Shown: positions 7,408 through 15,383, numbered from the stretch's first letter. The stretch: 22,389 nucleotides of DNA from Candidatus Rokubacteria bacterium RIFCSPLOWO2_02_FULL_72_37 (GCA_001790315.1 MGCE01000016.1:1-22389); one strand, 5' to 3'. The notes: generated by a model not told the origin, from the letters alone. Made by a program: numbers and translations.

Positions 7408-8045
7408 CCGCGCAGCTCGCGCAGGCGGTCCTCCGCGATCGAGGCGTGCTCGCGGCGGACCTGGACCACGACGACCTCCATGATGAAGACGATCACGAGG
7501 ACGTCGAGGAACACGCCGGCCTCGACGATGCCCGGCAGGCCGTACGTCGCGAGGATCGCCAGGCCGAAGACGCCGTTCTCGAAGACGAGGAACCCCAGGA
7601 TGTGGCCGAGCGCGTCGCGCCCGGTGACGCACACGTAGAGGCCGATCAGCGCCATCGCGAAGGCGAGGGGGATCGCGCCCTGCGTCGGCAGCCGCGTCGC
7701 GGCGTGCACGGGCAGCATGACGACGTAGGCCGCGACCACGAGCGCGCCGGCGACGAGCAGCGCCATGCCGGAGGACCGCCCGGGCGCGCCCGGACGCACC
7801 GGCGCGCCCGCGGCGATGCGCCGGAGCACGCGCGGGATGATCCAGACCTTCACGAGCGCGAAGCCCGCGCCCAGCACGACCAGCCCCGGCCGTGCGGCGA
7901 GCACGCCGACCGCGGTCGCGAGCAGGGCGAGCACCGCCGATTGCGCCGCGAAGAGACGGAGGCGGCTGGGCCAGCTCTGGCGCCAGACGAACAGCAGCGC
8001 CACGACGAGCCCGAGGAACGCGAGGAGGTTCGTCGTGGCCGTCAT
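7404..8045 (-). CDS. hyfE: Hydrogenase-4-like subunit E
   Basis: The 213-residue membrane protein has about seven hydrophobic segments and is of the HyfE family, whose C-terminal half is related to NuoK/MrpC. Typical features are ALVKVWIIPRVLRRI (near 83-97), GRDALGHILGFLVFENGVF near 155-175 with the buried glutamate, and a cytoplasmic tail of charged residues. It bridges the antiporter subunits and the NuoH-like anchor in group-4 hydrogenase-type complexes. ATG 8045 overlaps the hyfC stop (ATGA) and its own stop overlaps the hyfF start, so it sits in the middle of a coupled translation chain. This corresponds to EhrC. Confidence 0.9.
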   Translation of the reverse strand: MTATTNLLAFLGLVVALLFVWRQSWPSRLRLFAAQSAVLALLATAVGVLAARPGLVVLGAGFALVKVWIIPRVLRRIAAGAPVRPGAPGRSSGMALLVAGALVVAAYVVMLPVHAATRLPTQGAIPLAFAMALIGLYVCVTGRDALGHILGFLVFENGVFGLAILATYGLPGIVEAGVFLDVLVIVFIMEVVVVQVRREHASIAEDRLRELRG

Positions 8046-8986
8046 CGGAGAAGGAAGACCGCCATCACGGACAGGATCGCGAGCGCGAACGAACCCGCGA
8101 GCAGCTCGGGCACGCGGAAGAGACGGAGCTTGGCGACCGAGGTCTCGACGAGCGCCAGGAGCGTGGTGAGCACCGCGAGCTTGCCCACCAGGGCGAGCAG
8201 GCCGAGCGCCACCGGCACCGGCTCGGCGAGGTGCGTGACGCCCCAGGGGAAGAAGAGGTTGGCGAGCAGGGTGAGGAACAGGAAGAGCTTCATCGCCGCC
8301 GCCCACTCGACCAGCGCGAGGTACCGGCCCGAGTACTCGAGCACCATCGCCTCGTGGATCATCGTCAGCTCGAGGTGCGTCGCCGGGTTGTCCACGGGCA
8401 GACGGCCGGTCTCGGCGAGCATCACGATGAAGAACGCGGCGAACGCGAGCAGGTGCGCGGGGTTCACGGCCAGCCACGGCTCGGCCTCCACGCGCTCGAC
8501 CACGCCACCGAGGTTGATGGTCCCCGCGCGGAGGGCGAGGGCGAACACGGCCAGGATGACGGTGGGCTCGGCGAGCGCCGCCACCGCGACCTCCCGGCTC
8601 GACCCCATGCCGCCGAACGCGCTGCCGGCGTCGAGGCCGGCGAGCGCGAGGAAGAACGTGCCGAGAAGGAACAGGTACATCAGCAGCACGATGTTGCCGG
8701 CGAAGCCGAGCGGCGGGCGGGTCACGAGCACCGGGATGACCAGCGCGGTCACCAGCATGCTGGCGGTGAGCACGTAGGGCGTCACGCGGAAGATCCACGA
8801 GGTCGTCTCCGAGACGACCGCGTCCTTGCCGAGGAGCTTCCGGAGATCGGCGTACGGCTGCCACGGGCTCGGGCCGCGACGCCCCACGAGCCGCGCCTTG
8901 AGCGTCCGCAGCACGCCGACCAGCAGCGGCGCGCCGGCCGCGACCACGAACACCTGGAGCAGCCCGAGCGCCGCGCCGGCGATCAC
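8042..8986 (-). CDS. hyfC: Hydrogenase-4-like subunit C (NuoH/HycD type)
   Basis: The 314-residue protein from GTG 8986 has about eight membrane segments and belongs to the NuoH/HyfC/HycD family, which anchors the peripheral arm and forms the entry of the quinone or proton path. Family motifs are RRGPSPWQPYADLRKLLGKD (near 36-55), the acidic loop LAETGRLPVDNPATHLELT and HEAMVLEYSGRYLALVEWA. The glutamates in that loop are conserved across complex I and group-4 hydrogenases. GTGA overlaps the hyfB stop. This corresponds to EhrB. The open frame continues upstream to 9553 but only as a shadow of hyfB. Confidence 0.93.
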   Translation of the reverse strand: MIAGAALGLLQVFVVAAGAPLLVGVLRTLKARLVGRRGPSPWQPYADLRKLLGKDAVVSETTSWIFRVTPYVLTASMLVTALVIPVLVTRPPLGFAGNIVLLMYLFLLGTFFLALAGLDAGSAFGGMGSSREVAVAALAEPTVILAVFALALRAGTINLGGVVERVEAEPWLAVNPAHLLAFAAFFIVMLAETGRLPVDNPATHLELTMIHEAMVLEYSGRYLALVEWAAAMKLFLFLTLLANLFFPWGVTHLAEPVPVALGLLALVGKLAVLTTLLALVETSVAKLRLFRVPELLAGSFALAILSVMAVFLLR

Positions 8987-10899
8987 GCGAACACCAGCAG
9001 CACGATGAGCGCCACGAGGATGTAGGCGAGGTAGAGGTTGGCGCTCCCCGACTGGATCGGCCGCACGCTCCGCGCCGCGGCGTGCAGGCCGGCGAGCACG
9101 GGACGGTAGAGCCAGTCCTCGAAGATCGAGCGCGTCGGGTTCGCGTACTCGATGCGCTCGACGAAGAGGCGTGACTCCGGGTGGAACTCGATGTCGAGCC
9201 GCTTCGCCGGCCGGTAGAAGAAGTCGAAGACGCGCTTGAAGGGGTTGGCGAACGCCGTGGCCGTGTACTCCATGCGGGCGGTCTGGAGCATGCGCCCGCA
9301 GCCCCACGTCTCGTAGAGCCGGCGGCGGCGCGACGCGCCGGCCAGGCGCAGCGCGACGAGCGGCGCCGCGAGCCCGAGCGTGAGGGCCGCGGCGATCGCG
9401 AGCGGCGAGAGGCTCGCGAAGTCGCCCGAGAGCTGCACGGTCAGCCAGTCGCCGAGCGCCGGGCGTGCCGGCGCGCCGGCCCCGGCCAGCGGCGCGGCCA
9501 CGGCCGCGAGGCGTGGCAGCACCACGGTCGGACCGAGCCCGAGCGCCACGCACGCGGCGACGAGCAGGGCCATGCCGGCGCGCATCGCCGGGCCCGCTTC
9601 GCGGGCGCCCGCGGCGGCGTCACTCCGCGGGAGCGCGAGGAACGTGATGCCGAACGCCTTGACGAAGCAGGCCATCGCCAGCCCGCTCGTGAGCGCGAGG
9701 CCGGCGATTCCGAGCGCGAACACGAGATTCAGCGGCGGCGCCGCGATCTGGGTGTTCTGGAGCAGGGCGACGAAGGTCAGCCACTCGCTCACGAAACCGT
9801 TCAGCGGGGGAAGCGCGGAGATCGCCGCCGCGCCGACCAGGAAGCAGGCGGCGGTCCACGGCATCCGCTTGATGAGGCCGCCCAGCCGCTCCACGTCGCG
9901 CGTGCCCGTCGCGTGGACGACGGCGCCGGCCGCCAGGAAGAGGAGGCCCTTGAAGGCCGCGTGGTTGGCGGTGTGATAGAGGGCGGCCACGAGGCCCAGC
10001 AGGGCGAGGCCGCCCAGCCCGGCCTGGCGGTAGAGCATGCCCGCACCGAGCCCCATCAGGATGATGCCGACATTCTCGATGCTGTGGAAGGCGAGCAGGC
10101 GCTTGAGGTCGTGCTCGACGAGCGCGTAGAGCACGCCGACGACGGCCGAGACGACGCCGGCGAGCAGCAACGCCGTGCCCCACCACGCCGGGCCGCCGCC
10201 GAGCCAGTCGACGCCGGCGCGCATGAGACCGTACACGCCGAGCTTGATCATCACGCCCGACATCAGCGCCGAGACGTGGCTCGGCGCCGCCGGATGCGCG
10301 AGCGGCAGCCAGATGTGGAGCGGGATCACGCCCGCCTTGCCGGCGAAGCCGAGCGCGAGGAGGGCGAAGGCGAGGTCGCGGGCGCCCGCGGCGAGCAGGG
10401 GCGCACCGGCCCGCCAGTCCGCGAAGCGGACGCTGCCCGTCCACGCGCTGAGCAGGAGCATGCCGCCGAGCAGGCAGGCGAGGCCCACGTGGGTCATGAC
10501 GGCGTAGGCCCAGGCCGCCTGCACCGACTCGGGGCGCTCGCGCTCGTGCAGGACCAGGAAATAGGACGCGAGCGACATCAGCTCCCAGGCGAGCGCGAAG
10601 GTCATCACGTTGGCGGCGAGCGGGACCGCGCACATCGCGGCCACGAACACGAGGTAGGCGCCGACGCCGCGCGCCGCGCCGCCCGCCGCGCCGATCGCGT
10701 AGATGGACGCGGGCACGGCGGCCGCGCCGACGAGCGCCAGGAAGAAGCCGCCGAGTGGATCGAGCGCCAGCTCGAGCCCGCCGAGCGGCACGAGCCACGG
10801 CACCGCGAGCGTCCACTCGCGGCCGAGCATGCCGGCGGCGCCGCCGCCCACGGCGGCGAGCCCCAGGACCGCGGCGAGCGCGTACCCGAGGCGGGCCAT
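8983..10899 (-). CDS. hyfB: Hydrogenase-4-like subunit B, large antiporter-type subunit
   Basis: The protein of 638 residues is of the NuoL/N-like HyfB/HycC family. Residues about 1-480 hold the 14-segment antiporter core with the TM5 glutamate (ALAWELMSLASYF), the TM7 lysine (GFAGKAGVIPLHIWLPLAHP), EHDLKRLLAFHSIENVG and YHTANHAAFKGLLF. The C-terminal part adds further helices and a conserved amphipathic stretch (GCGRMLQTARMEYTA, NPFKRVFDFFYRPAKRLD) as in HyfB, and ends in one last membrane segment. It is the second ion-translocating subunit of the Ehr complex (EhrA position). Its ATG shares a base with the preceding TGA (TGATG). Confidence 0.93.
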   Translation of the reverse strand: MARLGYALAAVLGLAAVGGGAAGMLGREWTLAVPWLVPLGGLELALDPLGGFFLALVGAAAVPASIYAIGAAGGAARGVGAYLVFVAAMCAVPLAANVMTFALAWELMSLASYFLVLHERERPESVQAAWAYAVMTHVGLACLLGGMLLLSAWTGSVRFADWRAGAPLLAAGARDLAFALLALGFAGKAGVIPLHIWLPLAHPAAPSHVSALMSGVMIKLGVYGLMRAGVDWLGGGPAWWGTALLLAGVVSAVVGVLYALVEHDLKRLLAFHSIENVGIILMGLGAGMLYRQAGLGGLALLGLVAALYHTANHAAFKGLLFLAAGAVVHATGTRDVERLGGLIKRMPWTAACFLVGAAAISALPPLNGFVSEWLTFVALLQNTQIAAPPLNLVFALGIAGLALTSGLAMACFVKAFGITFLALPRSDAAAGAREAGPAMRAGMALLVAACVALGLGPTVVLPRLAAVAAPLAGAGAPARPALGDWLTVQLSGDFASLSPLAIAAALTLGLAAPLVALRLAGASRRRRLYETWGCGRMLQTARMEYTATAFANPFKRVFDFFYRPAKRLDIEFHPESRLFVERIEYANPTRSIFEDWLYRPVLAGLHAAARSVRPIQSGSANLYLAYILVALIVLLVFA

Positions 10900-11408
10900 C
10901 AGCCGAGGCGGCCGATCGCGTCGAGCAGGCCCGCGAGGAGCGCGGCGGGCGAGGGCGGGCAGCCGGGAATCACCGCGTCCACGGGGACGACGCGCTCGAC
11001 ACCGCCGACCACGGCGTAGGCATCGCGGAAGATGCCGCCGTCACGCCCGCAGTCGCCCACGGCGATCACGAACTTCGGGTCGGGCGTCGCGTCCCAGGTC
11101 CGCCGGAGCGCCTCGGCCATGTTCCGCGTCACCGGCCCGGTCACGAGCAGGCAGTCGGCGTGGCGCGGCGAGGCGACGAAGTGCAGGCCGAACCGCTCGA
11201 GGTCCCAGTGCGGGCCGGTGAGGCCCGTGATCTCCAGCTCGCAGCCGTTGCAGGAGCCCGCGTCCACCTGCCGGATGTGGAGGGACCGGCCGAAGCGCCG
11301 CAGGATGTCGGTCCGGAGGCGCTCGCCGACGCGCTCGAGCTCGGAGGTCCGCGGCGCGGGCTCGGCGACGATGCCGGTCTGGAGCGCGAGACGGAGCTGG
11401 CGGAGCAC
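10899..11408 (-). CDS. Ehr/Hyf-like small subunit with N2-type FeS cluster (NuoB type)
   Basis: The 169-residue protein from GTG 11408 belongs to the NuoB/HyfI/HycG family. The four ligands of the [4Fe-4S] N2-type cluster are present: C53 and C56 in AGSCNGCELEI, C120 in VGDCGRDGG and C150 in IPGCPPSP. LLVTGPVTRNM (87-97) is also typical. The small subunit is thus redox-competent although its large-subunit partner has lost the nickel site. It lies first among the structural genes, 4 bp after the ArsR gene, giving the order S-A-B-C-D-L known for Geobacter ehr operons. No HyfA/HyfH-like ferredoxin subunit is present, so the electron donor must be encoded elsewhere. Confidence 0.93.
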   Translation of the reverse strand: MLRQLRLALQTGIVAEPAPRTSELERVGERLRTDILRRFGRSLHIRQVDAGSCNGCELEITGLTGPHWDLERFGLHFVASPRHADCLLVTGPVTRNMAEALRRTWDATPDPKFVIAVGDCGRDGGIFRDAYAVVGGVERVVPVDAVIPGCPPSPAALLAGLLDAIGRLG

Positions 11409-11412
11409 GGCC

Positions 11413-11775
11413 TCAGCGCCGGCCGGGCCGCGGCGCCTCGCGCCGGAGGGCGCGCAGCATCGTCTGGGTGTCGATCAGCTGGCCGTTGAAGATCCGCCGG
11501 GCGACGTGGAGCAGCTCGCCGACCAGGGGGTCGCGCACGGCGTAGCGCACGGTCGTGCCCTCCTTGCGCGTGCCGACGATGTTCTTGCCGCGCAGCACGG
11601 CGAGCTGGGAGGACACGGTCGGCTGGTCGAGGTCGAGGGTGGCCTGGAGCTCCTGTACGCTCCGCTCGCCCCCGCGCAGGGTCTCGAGGATGCGGATGCG
11701 GACCGGGTGCGCGAGGGCCTTGAAGAACTCCGCCTTGAACGCCTGCAGCTCGTGCGACGCCGACGCCTGGGCCAC
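11413..11775 (-). CDS. ArsR/SmtB-family transcriptional repressor without cysteines
   Basis: The 120-residue protein from GTG 11775 is a winged-helix dimer-type regulator. It has ALAHPVRIRILETL (20-33), typical of the family, a recognition helix around TVSSQLAVLRGKNIV (53-67), and the beta-wing GTRKEGTTVRYAV (68-80). There is no cysteine at all, so the ArsR, CadC or persulfide-type sensing used by many relatives is excluded; histidines at 23 and 90 are the main other possible ligands. It is the first gene of the Ehr operon, 4 bp before the small subunit, and its promoter contains an inverted repeat, so it most likely represses its own operon. The signal is unknown. Confidence 0.9.
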   Translation of the reverse strand: MAQASASHELQAFKAEFFKALAHPVRIRILETLRGGERSVQELQATLDLDQPTVSSQLAVLRGKNIVGTRKEGTTVRYAVRDPLVGELLHVARRIFNGQLIDTQTMLRALRREAPRPGRR

Positions 11776-11781
11776 GGCGTG

Positions 11782-11812
11782 AAGATATATCGCAATATCT
11801 TTATATAGTCAA
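11782..11812 (-). promoter_or_regulatory. Promoter and candidate ArsR operator of the Ehr operon
   Basis: On the minus strand TTGACT (plus 11807-11812) is followed after 17 bp by TATATC (plus 11784-11789). Between and over them lies the inverted repeat AAGATAT-N6-ATATCTT (plus 11782-11801), the usual size of an ArsR-family site. RNA would start near 11777, 1-2 nt before GTG 11775, so the mRNA is probably leaderless. The -35 overlaps the TGA of the glycosyltransferase. The AT-rich block stands out in this genome. Confidence 0.7.
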
Positions 11813-12897
11813 TTCTTGTTCAGCAGCTCCCTGTAGATCGCGGTCGTCCGCTCCATGGTGGCCTCGAGCGTGTAGCGCGCCTGGACCATGGCCTGTCCCG
11901 CGCGGGCCATCGCGCGGGCGGCCGCCGGGTCGCGGAGGAGCGCGACGATGGCCTCCGCCAGCGCGGGCGCGTCGCCGGGCGGGACCAGGCGACCGGTCTG
12001 GCCGTCGCGCACGAGCTCCGGGCTGCCGCCGACGGTGGACGCGACGACCGGCGTACCCACGGCGAGGGCCTGCGGAATCACCTGCGAGGTCGCCTCCGAC
12101 TTGATCGAGGGCAGGACGAGCACGTCGAGCGCGGCCATCACCTCGGGGATGTCGCGGCGGAATCCCGTCATCCGGACGGCGCGCTCGAGCCCGGCCTCGC
12201 GCACGCGGCCGCGGACCTCCTCGAAGCCGACGCCGTCGCCGACGATCAGGAACCGGGCGTCCGGGACGGCACGCAACACCGCGGGCGCCGCCTCGAGGAG
12301 GACGTTGTGGCCCTTGGAGCCGCGCACGTTGGCGACGAGGCCGACCACGGGCACGGCGCGTCCGAACCCGAGCTCCTCGCGCACCGTCGCGCCCGACACG
12401 CCGGCGTGGAACCGTCCGGTGTCGACGCCCGGCGGGATCGAGGCGACGCGGCCGGCGGGGACGCCCGCGCCGACGACGATCGCCCGCACCGCCTCGCCGC
12501 TCGTGACGACGCGGTGGGCCAGACGATAGACGAGCGCGCCGCGCCGCGAGATCGGAATCGACACGTGACGGCTGCGAACGACGGGAAGCCCGAGCGACCG
12601 GGCGGCGAGGCCGGCGAGCCAGCTGTCGGTCGAGCTGTGCGTGTGGACGAGCGCGACGCCGCGCGCCCGCATGAGCCGGCGAAGGCGCAGGCACGCGCCC
12701 GCGTCACCGGCCCCGCGCATCGCGACGGCCTCGGCAGGCAGCCCGGCTCGCTGGGCCTCGGCGCGGAGCCGGCTCGCGGGCTGGCACGCCACGCACGCGT
12801 CCCAGCCGTGCTCGCCGAGCCACCGCGTCTCTGCCAGGATCCGCAGCTCCTGACCGCCGAGACCCATCGAGGCTTCGGTGTGCAGGATGAGGGGCAC
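11809..12897 (-). CDS. GT4-type glycosyltransferase
   Basis: The 362-residue protein from GTG 12897 has the GT-B fold. Its N-terminal domain contains SMGLGGQELRILAETRWL (10-27), with the glycine-rich acceptor loop, and VHTHSSTDSW near 84-93. The C-terminal domain contains PGVDTGRFHA, VANVRGSKGHNVLLEA and the donor site SEATSQVIPQALAVGTPVV. There the usual E-x7-E pair reads E-x7-Q, a variant seen in a subset of GT4 enzymes, followed by GGSPELVRDGQTGRLVPPGD. Substrate is likely a lipid- or cell-envelope-linked glycan, but nothing nearby fixes it. It stands alone between the RRM gene and the ArsR-Ehr operon. Confidence 0.88.
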   Translation of the reverse strand: MPLILHTEASMGLGGQELRILAETRWLGEHGWDACVACQPASRLRAEAQRAGLPAEAVAMRGAGDAGACLRLRRLMRARGVALVHTHSSTDSWLAGLAARSLGLPVVRSRHVSIPISRRGALVYRLAHRVVTSGEAVRAIVVGAGVPAGRVASIPPGVDTGRFHAGVSGATVREELGFGRAVPVVGLVANVRGSKGHNVLLEAAPAVLRAVPDARFLIVGDGVGFEEVRGRVREAGLERAVRMTGFRRDIPEVMAALDVLVLPSIKSEATSQVIPQALAVGTPVVASTVGGSPELVRDGQTGRLVPPGDAPALAEAIVALLRDPAAARAMARAGQAMVQARYTLEATMERTTAIYRELLNKN

Positions 12898-12903
12898 GGC
12901 GAC

Positions 12904-12909
12904 AGACTA
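12904..12909 (-). promoter_or_regulatory. Candidate -10 box of glycosyltransferase gene
   Basis: On the minus strand TAGTCT ends 6 nt before GTG 12897, and only GTCGCC lies between, without a Shine-Dalgarno match. This again fits a leaderless start. No clear -35 was seen. Confidence 0.3.
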
Positions 12910-12950
12910 CCGTGCCCGGCGTGCGCCGGAGAAGGCGGACCGGCGGGCGG

Positions 12951-13289
12951 CTACCAGCGACCGCCGCGCGAGCCGCCGCGGCCGCCGCCGCCGCCGAAGC
13001 CGCCGCGGCCGGCGCCGCCCCGCCGCTCGCCGCCACCCGAGCCGGGGGCCTTGGCCTTCTCGACCTGGATCGTCCGGCCGTCGAGATTCGAGCCGTTCAG
13101 GCGGCTGATGGCCTGCTCGGCCTCCTCGGGTGTCGCCATCTCGACGAACCCGAAGCCACGGGACCGTCCGGTATCCCGGTCCGTGACCACGCTCGCGGAT
13201 TCGACGGCGCCTACGGCTGCGAAGACCTCGCGCAGGCGCTCGTTGGACGTGGAAAACGACAAGCCGCCGACGAAAAGCTTCACCGCCAT
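12951..13289 (-). CDS. RRM-domain RNA-binding protein with glycine-rich tail
   Basis: The 112-residue protein starts at ATG 13289, with an AAGGAG ribosome site 8 nt upstream (plus 13298-13303). One RRM fills residues 4-80 with RNP2 LFVGGL (5-10) and RNP1 RGFGFVEM (44-51), followed by a Gly/Arg-rich tail (83-112) containing repeated RGG/GGR. This is the layout of bacterial and cyanobacterial Rbp proteins and plant GRPs, which bind RNA and are often cold-induced. The tail is the flexible, RGG-type kind. A putative leader of about 115 nt (from the -10 at 13411-13416) would precede it, which would allow RNA-level control; this is inferred. Confidence 0.93.
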   Translation of the reverse strand: MAVKLFVGGLSFSTSNERLREVFAAVGAVESASVVTDRDTGRSRGFGFVEMATPEEAEQAISRLNGSNLDGRTIQVEKAKAPGSGGGERRGGAGRGGFGGGGGRGGSRGGRW

Positions 13290-13410
13290 GACCAGAACTC
13301 CTTGTGGCTTCCGACCCTTTGCGCGATCCCCGGACTCGGAAGGAGAGCGGGGGCGCGGCCTGACGGGGAGGAGGGTTCACGCCGAACCGACGACCAGGCC
13401 AGACGGCTGG

Positions 13411-13418
13411 AGTATACA
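13411..13418. promoter_or_regulatory. Symmetrical GTATAC core, possible shared -10 for divergent genes
   Basis: AGTATACA reads TATACT on the minus strand (towards the RRM gene) and TATACA on the plus strand (towards DedA), both good -10 boxes. No strong -35 is seen on either side. The remainder of the 171-bp intergenic region (13290-13460) shows no other gene. Confidence 0.4.
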
Positions 13419-13460
13419 CTGGCCGCAACCTGTACGAAGCGAAACTTGCCGGAGGGGCGT

Positions 13461-14063
13461 GTGGTCCGCACGGTCGTCGAGCACTTCACCTACGTCGGCA
13501 TCTTCACGGTGCTGCTCGGGGCGAGCCTGGGCCTCCCGGTGCCGGAGGAGGCGCCCATCGTCGCGGCCGGAGTGCTCTCGGGCCAGCACCTCGTCCGCTG
13601 GTGGATCGCCCTGCCCGTCTGCCTCCTGGGTGCGCTCTCCGGCGACGTCGTGCTCTACTGGGTCGGCCACCACTGGGGCGAGCGAATCCTCGAGTGGGCG
13701 CCCGTTCGCCGCGTCCTGAGCGACGTCCGCGAGGAGGCGCTCAGGGCCAGCTACCGCCAGCACGGGGTCAAGATCCTCTTCACCGCGCGCCACGTCATGG
13801 GGCTTCGCGCCGCCGCGTTCCTCACCGCGGGCATCGCGGGCGTGAGGTTCGGGAGATTCCTGGCCGCGGATGCCGCCGCGGCCGCGCTCGGCGTGCCGAT
13901 CTCCTTCGGGCTCGCGTACCTCTTCGCGGACCGGATCGAGCGCGTTCTCGCCGACGTCCACCGCGTCGAGCATTGGGTCGTGCTCCTTCTGGTGACGGCG
14001 CTGGCAGGTTGGCTCGGGGCGCGCGCCTGGCGCCGGGCGCGCCGTCCCCAGGGTGGTATATAG
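13461..14063 (+). CDS. DedA family membrane protein
   Basis: The 200-residue protein starts at GTG 13461 right after a GGAGGGG site (13451-13457). It contains GLPVPEEAPIVAAGVLSG (24-41), with the acidic E29-E30 pair of DedA/VTT proteins, a membrane stretch with GDVVLYWVGHHWG (61-73), and the re-entrant loop region TARHVMGLRAAAFLTAGIAG (108-127) where DedA has its conserved arginines, followed by two C-terminal membrane segments. DedA proteins are thought to be undecaprenyl-phosphate or phospholipid flippases needed for envelope homeostasis; which lipid applies here is not visible. Upstream reading frame to 12912 is antisense to the RRM gene and rejected. Confidence 0.9.
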   Translation: MVRTVVEHFTYVGIFTVLLGASLGLPVPEEAPIVAAGVLSGQHLVRWWIALPVCLLGALSGDVVLYWVGHHWGERILEWAPVRRVLSDVREEALRASYRQHGVKILFTARHVMGLRAAAFLTAGIAGVRFGRFLAADAAAAALGVPISFGLAYLFADRIERVLADVHRVEHWVVLLLVTALAGWLGARAWRRARRPQGGI

Positions 14064-14064
14064 T
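14057..14064 (+). promoter_or_regulatory. Candidate -10 of the histidine kinase operon
   Basis: TATATAGT (TATATA or TATAGT) overlaps the last codons and stop of the dedA-like gene, 21-28 nt before GTG 14085. It gives the kinase operon a possible promoter of its own. No matching -35 was found. Confidence 0.35.
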
Positions 14065-14084
14065 CCTGTGCAGCGAGAGCGCCC

Positions 14085-15383
14085 GTGAGTCAACGCGAAC
14101 AGAAGCGATGGCCCGCCATCTTCCGTCTGCTGGAGCGGGACGAGCGCGTCTACGCCGTGCTCCTCGCCGTCGTGATGGTGGGAGGGCTCGCGACGCTCGG
14201 CCTCGTCCCGCTACGGCCCCGGCAGCGCGTCGACATCTACTCGCTGGTGTTCTGGTTCGCCGCCTACAAGGTCGGGATCTTCGCGCTCGTGACGGTCAAC
14301 CCGCGCGCGACGCGCGCGATCTTCGTCGGCGCGCTCGCGATCGACCTGATGCTCGTCTTCGTGCTGCTGTCCCTGACCGGCGGCGGCGACAGCCTCTTCT
14401 ACCTGCTCTTCTTTCCCCTCGTCGCCGTGAACGCCTATTACTTCGGGCCCTGGCTGGGGCTCGGCGCCGCGGTCGTCGCCGGGGGGCTGTACGCGGCGTC
14501 CGCCGCGCTCGTGCCGCCGTGGGTCGGCTGGACGCCCCCGCTGATCCTGGTGGCGCTCGTCGGCCTGCCCGCGGTGACGCTCGGGCTCGTCGCGGAGCGG
14601 GAACGCCGGGCCCGCGGCGAGGTGGAACGGCTCAACGCGGAGCTGACGGGCACGCTCTCGCGCCTGCAGGCCGCCCAGGAGGAGCTGCTCGTCGCCGAGC
14701 GCATGGCGACGGTCGGGCGCCTCTCGCTCAAGGTGGCGCACGAGGTGCGCAACCCCATCAGCGCGATCGAGCTGAACGCCGAGATGCTCGAGGACATCGT
14801 CCGCGAGCGGACCGGCGCCGACATGGACGAGGCGAAGGGGCTCGTCGCGGCGATCCGCGACCAGGTCAACACGCTCGACGCCCTCACGGAGGAGTACCTG
14901 GCCTTCGCGCGCTTCCCGCGGCCGCACTTCGAGGAGGAATCGATCAACGAGCTGGTCGAGGATCTCGCCGATTTCGTCCGGCCCGTGGCGCTGCGCCAGG
15001 GGCTCACGCTGCGCGTCACCGTCGATCCGGCGGTGCCGCTCATGGAGATCGATCGGGGGCTCCTGCGCCAGGCCGTCCTGAACCTCGTCAAGAACGGGCT
15101 CGAGGCGCTCTCGAGCGGCGGGACGCTCACGCTCGCGAGCCGGCGTGAGGGCGATGCGGTCGAGATCGCGGTCTCGGACAGCGGCCCCGGCATCCCGGAC
15201 GAGGTCGCCGGCCGGCTGTTCGAGCCCTTCTTCACGACGAAGCCGCAGGGTACGGGCCTGGGGCTCGGCATCGCGCGCCAGATCATCGAGGAGCACGGTG
15301 GCGAGATCCGCTGGGAGAGCACGCCCGGCGGCGGCGTTACGTTCGCGCTCCGGCTCCCGATCAAGAGGGCCGCGAATGCCTGA
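14085..15383 (+). CDS. Membrane-bound sensor histidine kinase (NtrB/AtoS-like core)
   Basis: The protein of 432 residues starts at GTG 14085. Residues 22-170 hold about five or six membrane helices without an evident extracellular sensor domain, so sensing is probably intramembrane or by a membrane-derived cue. A short coiled-coil (171-205) leads to the HisKA domain with the phosphorylated histidine in LKVAHEVRNPISAIE (H219). The ATPase part has N box LRQAVLNLVKNGLEAL (327-342, N337), G1 DSGPGIPDE (365-373), F box LFEPFFTTK (378-386) and G2 GTGLGLGIARQI (389-400). The gene overlaps the response regulator by 8 bp, so the pair is certainly cognate. Stimulus unknown. Confidence 0.95.
   Translation: MSQREQKRWPAIFRLLERDERVYAVLLAVVMVGGLATLGLVPLRPRQRVDIYSLVFWFAAYKVGIFALVTVNPRATRAIFVGALAIDLMLVFVLLSLTGGGDSLFYLLFFPLVAVNAYYFGPWLGLGAAVVAGGLYAASAALVPPWVGWTPPLILVALVGLPAVTLGLVAERERRARGEVERLNAELTGTLSRLQAAQEELLVAERMATVGRLSLKVAHEVRNPISAIELNAEMLEDIVRERTGADMDEAKGLVAAIRDQVNTLDALTEEYLAFARFPRPHFEEESINELVEDLADFVRPVALRQGLTLRVTVDPAVPLMEIDRGLLRQAVLNLVKNGLEALSSGGTLTLASRREGDAVEIAVSDSGPGIPDEVAGRLFEPFFTTKPQGTGLGLGIARQIIEEHGGEIRWESTPGGGVTFALRLPIKRAANA

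Noticed and set aside
4653..7638. Long plus-strand open frames opposite the Ehr genes (including one of 594 codons)
   Set aside because: They are extremely rich in Arg, Glu, Gly and His, show no domain, and lie antisense to clearly coding sequence; they arise from third-position GC bias.
9181..11019. 612-codon plus-strand frame opposite hyfB
   Set aside because: Low-complexity R/E/H/A composition and full antisense overlap with a well recognised membrane subunit.
4392..11408. Annotation of the operon as a formate hydrogenlyase or hydrogenase-4
   Set aside because: The large subunit lacks all four NiFe-binding cysteines, and no formate dehydrogenase or ferredoxin-type subunit is present.
12307..13719. 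470-codon plus-strand frame across the glycosyltransferase and RRM genes
   Set aside because: It spans several real genes on both strands with no domain-like sequence.
14069..14089. Six-codon GTG...TGA reading frame overlapping the histidine kinase start as a leader peptide
   Set aside because: No ribosome site, no attenuator hairpins, and the predicted transcription start falls inside it.
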